From Atopobium sp. UBA6362 (lineage in GTDB: Bacteria; Actinomycetota; Coriobacteriia; Coriobacteriales; Atopobiaceae): DNA of 5,194 bases. The position numbers were made by a program, and so were the translations under genes. The stretch's first letter is position 1, and the number at the start of each line of letters is the position of its first letter. The stretch spans positions 1 to 5,194 of the forward strand of contig DJRK01000114.1 in NCBI GenBank assembly GCA_002440065.1, given 5' to 3'. A model generated the notes under the pieces. That model did no database searches. It was given only the letters and a program-made list of their open reading frames with translations, and was not told where the DNA came from. This document shows, in pieces, positions 1 to 5,175 of this stretch.

Positions 1-411
1 GCCCATGTTGTTGGCCATGGCCATGGCGCAGCCCACGCCCTGCACGACGCGCGCGCAGACGAGCACGGGCAGCGTGGGCGCCAGGCCGCACAGGAGCGAT
101 CCCAGCGAGAATACCGCGACGCCCGCCTGGAACACGTAGACCTTGCCGCGGACGTCGCCCGCGCGGCCAAAGGGCAGCATCGCGACGCAGGCGCAGATCA
201 GGTATGCCGACGTCACCCACTGGATCTGGGCAAGTCCCACCCCGAGCTCCTTCTGCATGACCGGCAGCGCCACGGTGACGATGCTGGAGTCCAGGCAGCT
301 CATGAAAGTCATCACGAGCACGGTAAAGAGGACCGCCCACTTGTTGGACGGCAGCGACCCATCGTTGATTCTCAATTCCTGCTTCTCCAAAGAAGGTCGG
401 CGGGCTGCCAT
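1..411 (-). CDS. MFS transporter, drug:H+ antiporter DHA2 (EmrB/QacA-like), N-terminal part, cut by window edge
   Basis: The reverse strand from 411 down to 1 reads 137 codons with no stop and continues off the left edge. A hydrophobic helix at about residues 25-47 is followed by the DHA2 motif LDSSIVTVALP (40-50), the family's 'LDxTIVNVALP' signature at the end of TM1. Next come QWVTSAYLI (64-72), a motif-A-like loop FGRAGDVRGK (81-90) and the TM4 motif RVVQGVGCA (121-129). Such proteins are usually 14-helix proton-driven exporters of about 450-500 residues, so roughly 30% is present. The start is uncertain. ATG at 411 has no visible Shine-Dalgarno; an in-frame TTG at 375 has GGAG at 388-385, nine bases upstream, and could be the real start. 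The gene lies 71 bases behind the LysR stop on the same strand, so cotranscription and regulation by LysR are plausible. Substrate unknown. Confidence 0.88.
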   Translation of the reverse strand, partial: MAARRPSLEKQELRINDGSLPSNKWAVLFTVLVMTFMSCLDSSIVTVALPVMQKELGVGLAQIQWVTSAYLICACVAMLPFGRAGDVRGKVYVFQAGVAVFSLGSLLCGLAPTLPVLVCARVVQGVGCAMAMANNMG

Positions 412-460
412 CGATACCGAGCCGAGCCGGTCGGTGCCCGCTGGGAACCGTCTCGGAGAA

Positions 461-469
461 GGGGGGGGG
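461..469. repeat. G9 homopolymer tract between the lysR-type gene and the MFS gene
   Basis: Nine consecutive G (nine C on the coding strand of the flanking genes) lie in the 71-base gap, 13 bases past the LysR stop codon and about 50 bases before the MFS ATG. Tracts of this length can slip during replication. It is outside both reading frames, so slippage could only change spacing or transcript structure. No terminator with a T-tail is visible in this gap. Confidence 0.6.
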
Positions 470-482
470 CGCAGCCTCTCGC

Positions 483-1382
483 CTACGCGCGACCGGCAAA
501 GGCCCTGGATTCGACCGCGTGGGCGAGCGCCTCCACGAAGCGCGCAACGTGCGGCGCCGGGTTCAAAGGATACGCCAGACAGCACGGGACGCCCGGCACA
601 CCCGCGAGCGGCACACCCACAAACCCCGGGTGCACGCCCGACCATGCGCCGCTCGTGAGCACGCCGTCGCCACGCTCCATTGCATCGTTGAACAGCTCGA
701 TGTCGAACGCGTCCACATCAGCCACCTCGACCCCCTCGGTAGCAAGAAGACCCTCTCGCAGCTCGTCCATCGAATCATGCGCGTGCTTGAGCACCCGCAC
801 GCGAAGCCCCGCCAAGTCCCACGCATGCGCCTCAGGCAACGACGCGACCGGGCACGTCCGCGGTACGTCAACATACATCGGCACATCAAAGAGATACAAG
901 AGGTTGCAGGCACCCTCCCAGCGCACGGTCGAGAAGCTCGTCTGGATCACGTCGACGTCCTGCCCCAACTTGAACATCAGCGAGTCCTCGACGTAGAGGC
1001 TCCCCGTAGGCACGAGCTCGAGTTTGAGCTCCGGTTGCGCCTCATGGATCTGCGGCCATGCATTCAGCGTTTGGCGCCCCGGCGATATGAGCGAGACCCC
1101 CATCCGCACCACATCGGAGCCCGAAGCCGCCGAACGCGCGCGGCGCAGCGCCTCCTCGGACATCCGCATGATCGACCGCGCGTCGGCAACGAGCGACTCC
1201 CCCGCCGCCGTCAGCTCCACCCCGGAATGCGACCGAGAGAAGACCGTCAACCCGTGCTCCGCCTCAAACCCCGAAACCTGCTTCACGAGCGCGGGCGTAG
1301 AGATGCTGAGACGCTCCGCCGCCCGCGAAAAGCTCCCAAGCTCCGCGGCGGCGACGATACCGTCAAGCCTGCGATCGTACAC
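483..1382 (-). CDS. LysR-type transcriptional regulator
   Basis: This 299-residue protein has the usual length of the LysR family. Residues 4-63 form the N-terminal winged helix-turn-helix, with the typical pattern AAELGSFSRAAERLSIS (12-28), then TPALVKQVSGFE (29-40), FSRSHSGVELTAAGE (48-62). A linker helix follows (about 65-88), and residues 91-292 fit the periplasmic-binding-like effector domain that binds a small molecule. The start is GTG at 1382: an in-frame TGA eight codons upstream excludes a longer protein, and AAGGA lies only three bases before it. The gene is divergent from the SDR gene, with 280 bases between the starts. This is the classic arrangement in which a LysR protein represses itself and activates the divergent gene when its ligand is bound. 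The likely target (inference) is the SDR/carrier/oxidoreductase set, and perhaps the MFS gene behind it. The ligand is unknown. Confidence 0.95.
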   Translation of the reverse strand: MYDRRLDGIVAAAELGSFSRAAERLSISTPALVKQVSGFEAEHGLTVFSRSHSGVELTAAGESLVADARSIMRMSEEALRRARSAASGSDVVRMGVSLISPGRQTLNAWPQIHEAQPELKLELVPTGSLYVEDSLMFKLGQDVDVIQTSFSTVRWEGACNLLYLFDVPMYVDVPRTCPVASLPEAHAWDLAGLRVRVLKHAHDSMDELREGLLATEGVEVADVDAFDIELFNDAMERGDGVLTSGAWSGVHPGFVGVPLAGVPGVPCCLAYPLNPAPHVARFVEALAHAVESRAFAGRA

Positions 1383-1435
1383 GCGTCCTTCTTTGGTCTG
1401 GGCGTCAGAGCGTTACCTGCGCCGATTCGCACAAA

Positions 1436-1465
1436 ACAATAGTTGTTGTTCTATTGCACAAAGAA
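1436..1465 (-). promoter_or_regulatory. Possible lysR promoter overlapping the inverted repeat CAATAG-N8-CTATTG
   Basis: An exact 6-bp inverted repeat has arms at 1437-1442 and 1451-1456, in a locally AT-rich patch of an otherwise GC-rich window. On the minus strand TATTGT (1441-1436) could be a -10 element, with weak -35 options TTCTTT (1465-1460, 18-base spacer) or CTTTGT (1463-1458, 16-base spacer). This gives a leader of roughly 45-50 bases. A binding site over the -10 would fit negative autoregulation by the LysR protein. The -35 match is poor, so this is a candidate only. Confidence 0.35.
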
Positions 1466-1489
1466 GCGACGCGGACTCGACACTGAGGT

Positions 1490-1506
1490 GTGAACCAATG
1501 GTTCAC
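1490..1506. promoter_or_regulatory. Palindromic operator candidate GTGAACCA-A-TGGTTCAC
   Basis: The arms 1490-1497 and 1499-1506 are exact 8-bp inverted repeats around a single central A. Two further G:C pairs lie outside one mismatch (1487-1488 with 1508-1509). This is the strongest short dyad in the divergent region and suits a dimeric regulator. If the promoter proposed at 1528-1556 is right, its centre (1498) lies near -65, where LysR-family proteins typically place their recognition site. It does not contain an exact T-N11-A LysR box, so the binder could be another regulator. Confidence 0.5.
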
Positions 1507-1527
1507 CCCATCTTACCAATTATGAAA

Positions 1528-1556
1528 TTCCTGAGAAGGTCTTCGCTCCCTATAGT
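1528..1556 (+). promoter_or_regulatory. Candidate sigma-70-type promoter for the SDR gene
   Basis: TATAGT at 1551-1556 matches the -10 consensus at five of six bases. Seventeen bases upstream, TTCCTG (1528-1533) is a poor -35. A weak -35 is what one expects for an activator-dependent promoter. The predicted start near 1562 gives a leader of about 100 bases before the GTG at 1663. Identified by eye only. Confidence 0.4.
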
Positions 1557-1558
1557 GA

Positions 1559-1590
1559 TGCCTTGGTTTTCAGGTTGCGCCATCAAGGCA
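1559..1590 (+). other. Inverted repeat in the SDR leader region (TGCCTTG/CAAGGCA)
   Basis: Exact 7-bp arms at 1559-1565 and 1584-1590 are separated by 18 bases. No T-tract follows, so it is not a terminator. With transcription starting near 1562 the left arm would be partly untranscribed, so it matters as RNA only if the transcript starts further upstream. The remainder up to the ribosome binding site (1591-1649) shows nothing I can name. Confidence 0.3.
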
Positions 1591-1649
1591 GGTCAACGGC
1601 TTACCCATGAACCCGCCTCGGCACGAAGAATATGGCTAAACAGCCAAGA

Positions 1650-1665
1650 AAGGAGCACAGCCGTG
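1650..1665 (+). promoter_or_regulatory. Ribosome binding site deciding the GTG start of the SDR gene
   Basis: AAGGAG (1650-1655) stands seven bases before GTG at 1663. The SDR fold begins immediately after this codon (NNWLNLEGDVCAVTG), and the open frame upstream reads through the intergenic region and the opposite-strand LysR gene without family similarity. GTG 1663 is therefore the start, not any upstream in-frame ATG. Confidence 0.85.
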
Positions 1666-2544
1666 AACAATTGGCTCAATCTCGAAGGGGATGTCTGCGC
1701 CGTCACCGGCGCACTCGGCGGCATGGGGACCGAGATCTGCCGCGAGTTCGCCCGCAACGGCGCGAGCGTCGTTCTTCTTGACCTCGATAAGGAGAAGGTC
1801 GATAAGGCGGCCACAGCGCTCGCAGAGGAGTTCGGCGTCCGCGCGACCGGCTACAAGATGAACGCCTGCGACGAGGACGAGGTCCAGGCCGCGGTCGACG
1901 CCGCCGTTGCCGAATTCGGCCGCGTCGACGTCCTCGTGAACACCGCGGGCATCTTGCGCTTCGCCCCCATGGAGGACCTGCCCCTCTCCGACTGGAACGA
2001 CGTGATCAACGTGAACCTCACCGGCACGTTCATCGCTTCTCAGCGCTTTGGCCGCCAGATGATAAAGCAGGGCTCCGGCCGGCTCGTCCACATCTCGACC
2101 GCGGCGAGCTACCAGCCCGAGACCTTCTCCGGCGTCTACTCCTCCACGAAGGCGGGCGTCAACATGATGTCCAAGATGATGGCCGCCGAGTGGGGCCCCT
2201 ACGGCGTGCGCTCCAACTGTGTCTGCCCGTGCTTCGTGAAGACGCCGATGAGCGCAAGCTTCTACGCCGACCCCGAGGTCGAGAAGAGCCGCAGCCGCCT
2301 CATCGCCACGCGTCGCATCGGCGAGGTGACCGACATCGCCAACGCCGTCATGTTCCTGGCCTCCACGCGCTCCGACTTCACGACCGGCGCCGAGATCATG
2401 GTCGACGGCGGCTTCTCCAACATGATGGGCGACCTCACCGCCAAGCCGGGCGGCCGCCGCGCCTTTGCCGAGAACTACCTCAAGAACAAGGGCGTCGCGC
2501 TCTGGACCGACGAGGCCGGCGTCGCCACCCCCACCGACCAGTAA
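1663..2544 (+). CDS. Classical short-chain dehydrogenase/reductase (SDR), NAD-type
   Basis: The 293-residue protein has a Rossmann fold. The cofactor glycine motif is TGALGGMG (15-22). Asp40 at the end of beta-2 favours NAD(H) over NADP(H). The usual NNAG appears as NTAG (93-96), Asn118 lies in INVNLTG, and the catalytic pair is Tyr159-x3-Lys163 (YSSTK). DGGFS (248-252) closes the core. The family reversibly oxidises secondary alcohols to ketones, and the substrate cannot be inferred here. Three oddities are visible. The catalytic Ser position, 13 residues before Tyr, is Thr146 with Ser145 beside it. The usual 'PG' after beta-6 is CVCPC (186-190), with three cysteines. About 40 residues follow the DGG motif, more than the usual short tail. 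The gene is first in the rightward set and divergent from the LysR gene; a hairpin with T5 begins 21 bases after its stop. Steroid, sugar or polyol dehydrogenase roles are all possible. Confidence 0.95.
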   Translation: MNNWLNLEGDVCAVTGALGGMGTEICREFARNGASVVLLDLDKEKVDKAATALAEEFGVRATGYKMNACDEDEVQAAVDAAVAEFGRVDVLVNTAGILRFAPMEDLPLSDWNDVINVNLTGTFIASQRFGRQMIKQGSGRLVHISTAASYQPETFSGVYSSTKAGVNMMSKMMAAEWGPYGVRSNCVCPCFVKTPMSASFYADPEVEKSRSRLIATRRIGEVTDIANAVMFLASTRSDFTTGAEIMVDGGFSNMMGDLTAKPGGRRAFAENYLKNKGVALWTDEAGVATPTDQ

Positions 2545-2554
2545 TCGACCACTT

Positions 2555-2602
2555 TGAAAGCTTTTGGGGACAGGTTCGATTTCCTTCCAAATGAAAGCTT
2601 TT
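2555..2602. repeat. Direct repeat TGAAAGCTTTT flanking the left hairpin arm
   Basis: The 11-mer TGAAAGCTTTT occurs at 2555-2565 and again at 2592-2602, each copy abutting an arm of the GGGGACAGG hairpin. It contains the palindrome AAAGCTTT. The second copy lies in the hairpin loop and shares its last base with the right arm. It may be a remnant of how the element was built or inserted. Confidence 0.55.
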
Positions 2603-2622
2603 CGAACCTGTCCCCGATTTTT
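2566..2622 (+). terminator. REP-like hairpin, copy 1, with T5 tail: possible intrinsic terminator or attenuator
   Basis: Exact 14-bp arms GGGGACAGGTTCGA (2566-2579) and its reverse complement (2602-2615) enclose a 22-base loop. Five T follow at 2618-2622, so on the plus strand it can act as a rho-independent terminator behind the SDR gene. The T-tract exists only in the plus direction. The same arm core recurs at 5089-5134 and 5180-5192, which shows it is a dispersed repeat and not only a gene-specific terminator. It ends 22 bases before the carrier's ATG, leaving little room for a separate promoter after it. Confidence 0.75.
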
Positions 2623-2634
2623 GCACGCTCCAAG

Positions 2635-2647
2635 AAAGGGAAGCATG
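2635..2647 (+). promoter_or_regulatory. Ribosome binding site deciding the ATG start of the carrier gene
   Basis: AAAGG(G) at 2635-2640 lies about five bases before ATG 2645. The frame stays open upstream to an ATG at 2564, but that stretch is the hairpin repeat itself and has no transporter-like sequence, so the start at 2645 is preferred. Confidence 0.8.
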
Positions 2648-3904
2648 GCAACCACAACCTCGAACAAGGGGCGCGGCGCCGTCCTCGCGGCAGCCTGCGT
2701 CACGATGTTCTTCATCAGCTCCATCGCGCTCTACTCCGTAGTAAGCAAGAACCTCCTGGCCGCCTATCCCGACTGGTCCGGGGCGCTCACCTGGGCTTTC
2801 CCCGTCTTCCAGACCATCATGGCCGTCACCGGCATCTTCGCCGGACGCATCTCCGACAAAATCGGCCCGCGAAACGTCGTCATCGCCGCAGCCGTTTGCT
2901 ACGGCGTCGGCTGGTTCCTCTCCGGCACCGTGACCGAGCCTTGGCAGTTCTACTTGTACTTCTCCGTCATCGCGGCCATCGGAAACGGCCTAGGCTACAA
3001 CCCGGCGCTCACGACGGGCCAGAAGTGGTTCATCGACAAGAAGGGCCTCGCCTCCGGCATCACCCTGGCGGCCTCCACGGCCGGCCCCGCCGTCCTCTCC
3101 CCGGTACTTGCGTCGCTGCTCATCCCGAACCTGGGCATCTTCGGCGGACTCAAGGCGCTCGGCGTCATCTTCTTCGTGACGATTCTCGCATCCGCGCTCT
3201 TCCTCAAGGCCCCGGAGGCCGGCTGGCTGCCCGAGGGTTACGTGGCCCCCGCCGCCGGCGCCCATGCGGGCACCTTCGGTGACCTCACCCCTGGCCAGAT
3301 GGTCCGCACCCCGCGTTTCTGGGTCCTCATCGCGACGTTTGCCTTCGCCGCCACCGCCGGCACGCTGCTCGTGGGCAAGGTTGCCTCCATCGCAGCCGTG
3401 CAGCTGTTCGACGACCCCGCGAGCGCCGCGGCAGTGGCCCTCGGCGGCGTGGTCGTGACGGTCAACACGTGCGCGAACCTCGTCGGCCGCCTGTCGTTTG
3501 GCCAGATCATCGACAAGCTCGGCACGTACAAGTCCCTGCTCGTGAGCCTCGTCGTGACCATCGTCGCGCTCGCGATCATGTCCATGAGCTTCTCACAGCC
3601 GATGTTCTTCGTGGCCCTGGCGCTTCTCGGCTTCAGCTTTAGCGCCCTGCTCGTGATCTACCCGCCTCTTACGGGCGGCGCGTTCGGCACGTCCAACCTG
3701 GGCGTCAACTACGGCATCATGTTCCTGGGCTACGCCGCCTCTACCTGGATCAGCCAGCCCATTACGGCCGTGCTCTACCACGCCGAGGCCGGCAGCGCCG
3801 CCTACCAGCAGTCCTTCTACGGCGCCATCGTGATCGCCGCCATTGCCGTTGCGCTCACCGTCTACATGATGGCCGCCGACGGCAGGAAGGCTCAGGCAGC
3901 CTAG
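2645..3904 (+). CDS. MFS transporter, OFA (oxalate/formate antiporter)-like family
   Basis: This 419-residue protein has about 12 membrane helices, roughly at 11-33, 45-67, 77-95, 100-121, 137-160, 166-187, 223-245, 260-284, 296-315, 319-340, 350-375 and 390-410. The loop 2-3 motif A is GRISDKIGPR (67-76), with a second-half echo GQIIDKLGTYK (286-296). The OFA/monocarboxylate signature is clear: GNGLGYNP (113-120), then KWFIDKKGLASGI (127-139) and a Gly/Ala-rich helix 5. GWLPEGY (193-199) begins the central loop, as in OFA members. The family moves small organic anions across the inner membrane, often by exchange or proton symport. OxlT of Oxalobacter needs an Arg in helix 8 and a Lys in helix 11 for oxalate. 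I see no Lys in helix 11 here, so oxalate is unlikely. Flanked by two dehydrogenase genes, it probably moves their substrate or product (inference). Confidence 0.92.
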   Translation: MATTTSNKGRGAVLAAACVTMFFISSIALYSVVSKNLLAAYPDWSGALTWAFPVFQTIMAVTGIFAGRISDKIGPRNVVIAAAVCYGVGWFLSGTVTEPWQFYLYFSVIAAIGNGLGYNPALTTGQKWFIDKKGLASGITLAASTAGPAVLSPVLASLLIPNLGIFGGLKALGVIFFVTILASALFLKAPEAGWLPEGYVAPAAGAHAGTFGDLTPGQMVRTPRFWVLIATFAFAATAGTLLVGKVASIAAVQLFDDPASAAAVALGGVVVTVNTCANLVGRLSFGQIIDKLGTYKSLLVSLVVTIVALAIMSMSFSQPMFFVALALLGFSFSALLVIYPPLTGGAFGTSNLGVNYGIMFLGYAASTWISQPITAVLYHAEAGSAAYQQSFYGAIVIAAIAVALTVYMMAADGRKAQAA

Positions 3905-3963
3905 CTGCCCGTATCCTCGCGCGGGGAAAGAAGCGCCTCTTCCTCGCGCCCTTCCTCTCCCGA

Positions 3964-3991
3964 GGCTCGCCGGGCCCCCGACCGGCGAGCC
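3964..3991. other. GC-rich hairpin between carrier and oxidoreductase genes
   Basis: Exact 10-bp arms GGCTCGCCGG (3964-3973) and CCGGCGAGCC (3982-3991) enclose an 8-base loop. It lies in the 125-base gap, 59 bases after the carrier stop and 38 bases before the next ATG. No T-tract follows, so it is not a standard intrinsic terminator. It could protect the upstream mRNA end, act as a U-tract-less terminator, or tune expression between the two genes. Its sequence is unrelated to the GGGGACAGG repeats. Confidence 0.65.
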
Positions 3992-4029
3992 GCCTTCCGC
4001 AAAGCCACTCCACATCAAAGGAGAAAACA

Positions 4030-5070
4030 ATGACCGAGAAGACCCCCGTCCGCCTCGCCGTCGTCGGCGCCGGTGCCATGGGCCGCAACCACATCCGCTT
4101 CGTCACCGAGGAGCCCGAGGCCGAGCTCGTGGCCATCGCCGACGCCTTCGAGGGCGCCCGTGCCACGGCCGAGGCCGCCGGCGTGCCGTTCTACACCGAC
4201 CCCGCCCAGATGATGGACGAGATCAAGCCCGAGGGCGTTATCATCGCGACCCCCAACGGCCTGCACCTCTCCGTGGCCCGCGAGGCCGTCCGCCGCGGCA
4301 TCGTGCCGCTCGTGGAGAAACCCATCTCCGACGACCTCGAGGACGCCGAGAAGTTCGCCGCCGAGGCCGAAGCCTCGGGCGTGCCCGTGCTCGTGGGCCA
4401 GCACCGTCGCCACAACCCCTTCGTGCAAAAGGCCAAGCAGATCATCGAATCCGGCGAGCTCGGCAAGCTCACCGTGTCTTCTTTCCACTACATGATCTAC
4501 AAGAACGACGAGTACTTCGACGTCGAGTGGCGCCGCAAGAAGGGCGCGGGCCCGATTCTCGTCAACCTCGTCCACGACGTCGACCTGCTGCGCTACCTCC
4601 TCGGCGAGCCCGTGGCCGTCCAAGGCATGCAATCCAGCGCCGCTCGCGGCTTCGAGACCGAGGACTCCGCCGTCGTGAACGTGCGCTTCGCCGACGGCTC
4701 GCTCGCCTCGATGACAATCTCCGACGCCACGGCGAGCCCCTGGAACTGGGAGGCCACCGCGCGAGAGGACCCGCAGTACCGCCCGTTCGACGCCGACGCA
4801 TACTTCATCGGCGGCACCAAGGGAGCCCTCTCGCTCCCGCGCCTGCACCAGGTGGGCTACGACGGCGACTCCAGCTGGCACAAGCCGCTGAGGGAGACGG
4901 TCCCCGCCGTCGATCCCGCGCTGCCGCACAAGATGCAGCTCAAGCACTTCGTCCGAGTCGTCCGTCGCGAGGAGGCGCCCGTCGTCACCCCCGCCGACAA
5001 CGTGAAGACCCTGCGCTGTCTGAACGCCATCAAGAAGGCGGCCGAGACCGGTGAGCTCGTGGAGCTCTAG
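4030..5070 (+). CDS. Gfo/Idh/MocA-family NAD(P)-dependent oxidoreductase
   Basis: The 346-residue length is typical of the family. The N-terminal Rossmann domain carries VVGAGAMGRNH (11-21), the GxGxxG cofactor motif with the family's His. Asp38 at the end of beta-2 suggests NAD. The family motif EKP is at 96-98, with Lys97 the usual catalytic/cofactor lysine, followed by GQHRRHNP (123-130). The C-terminal alpha/beta domain (about 130-346) holds GAGPILVNLVHDVDLLRYLLGEP (172-194); His182 and Asp185 fit the catalytic His...Asp motif, but Val178 and Leu180 replace the common Asp and Gly of DxGxHxxD. The family oxidises or reduces hydroxyl/keto groups on sugars, inositols and related compounds; some members act on other substrates. 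AAGGAG (4018-4023), six bases before ATG 4030, fixes the start. As the third gene rightward after the SDR and carrier, it probably acts in the same pathway. Exact substrate unknown. Confidence 0.95.
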   Translation: MTEKTPVRLAVVGAGAMGRNHIRFVTEEPEAELVAIADAFEGARATAEAAGVPFYTDPAQMMDEIKPEGVIIATPNGLHLSVAREAVRRGIVPLVEKPISDDLEDAEKFAAEAEASGVPVLVGQHRRHNPFVQKAKQIIESGELGKLTVSSFHYMIYKNDEYFDVEWRRKKGAGPILVNLVHDVDLLRYLLGEPVAVQGMQSSAARGFETEDSAVVNVRFADGSLASMTISDATASPWNWEATAREDPQYRPFDADAYFIGGTKGALSLPRLHQVGYDGDSSWHKPLRETVPAVDPALPHKMQLKHFVRVVRREEAPVVTPADNVKTLRCLNAIKKAAETGELVEL

Positions 5071-5086
5071 CGCATCTCTTGGCCAC

Positions 5087-5136
5087 TCGGGGGCAGGCTC
5101 GTTTTTCTGCACATGAGAAAACGAGCCTGCCCCCGA
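5087..5136. repeat. REP-like hairpin, copy 2, downstream of the oxidoreductase gene
   Basis: Exact 19-bp arms TCGGGGGCAGGCTCGTTTT (5087-5105) and its reverse complement (5118-5136) enclose a 12-base loop. It begins 16 bases after the stop codon. The core GGGGGCAGGCTCG matches the GGGGACAGGTTCG core of the other copies with two changes, both compensated on the opposite arm. Only scattered T follow (TTCCTTCC), so any terminator role is less certain than for the copy at 2566. Confidence 0.75.
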
Positions 5137-5175
5137 TTCCTTCCGTTCCAATTCCGACCACACCCCCCGCGAGAA

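Noticed and set aside
519..1442. Plus-strand open frame opposite the LysR gene (307 codons)
   Set aside because: Arg/His/Pro-rich translation typical of an antisense shadow; the opposite strand has a clear full-length LysR protein.
1024..1662. Upstream extension of the SDR reading frame
   Set aside because: It covers the LysR gene and the promoter region; the SDR fold and a good ribosome binding site place the start at GTG 1663.
1383..1662. Riboswitch or tRNA in the divergent intergenic region
   Set aside because: No cloverleaf or recognisable riboswitch core; only short dyads and promoter-like boxes are seen.
1632..1781. 49-codon frame starting ATG at 1632, possible leader peptide
   Set aside because: No ribosome binding site before it, and most of it overlaps the SDR N-terminus out of frame; Arg-rich shadow.
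2566..2615. Reading the inverted repeat as insertion-sequence ends
   Set aside because: The arms are only 22 bases apart with no transposase between them, so it is a hairpin element and not IS termini.
2564..2644. N-terminal extension of the carrier from ATG 2564
   Set aside because: The extra 27 residues are encoded by the hairpin repeat and resemble no MFS N-terminus; ATG 2645 has its own ribosome binding site.
1636..2724. Long open frame on the minus strand opposite the SDR gene (362 codons)
   Set aside because: Low-complexity, Gly/Ala/Val/Asp-rich translation with no family motif, crossing the repeat hairpin and the carrier start; an artefact of GC-biased third positions.
4015..5163. 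Long open frame on the minus strand opposite the Gfo/Idh/MocA gene (382 codons)
   Set aside because: It mirrors the high-GC codon pattern of the true gene, is rich in Gly, Val, His and Asp without domain logic, and runs into the hairpin repeat.
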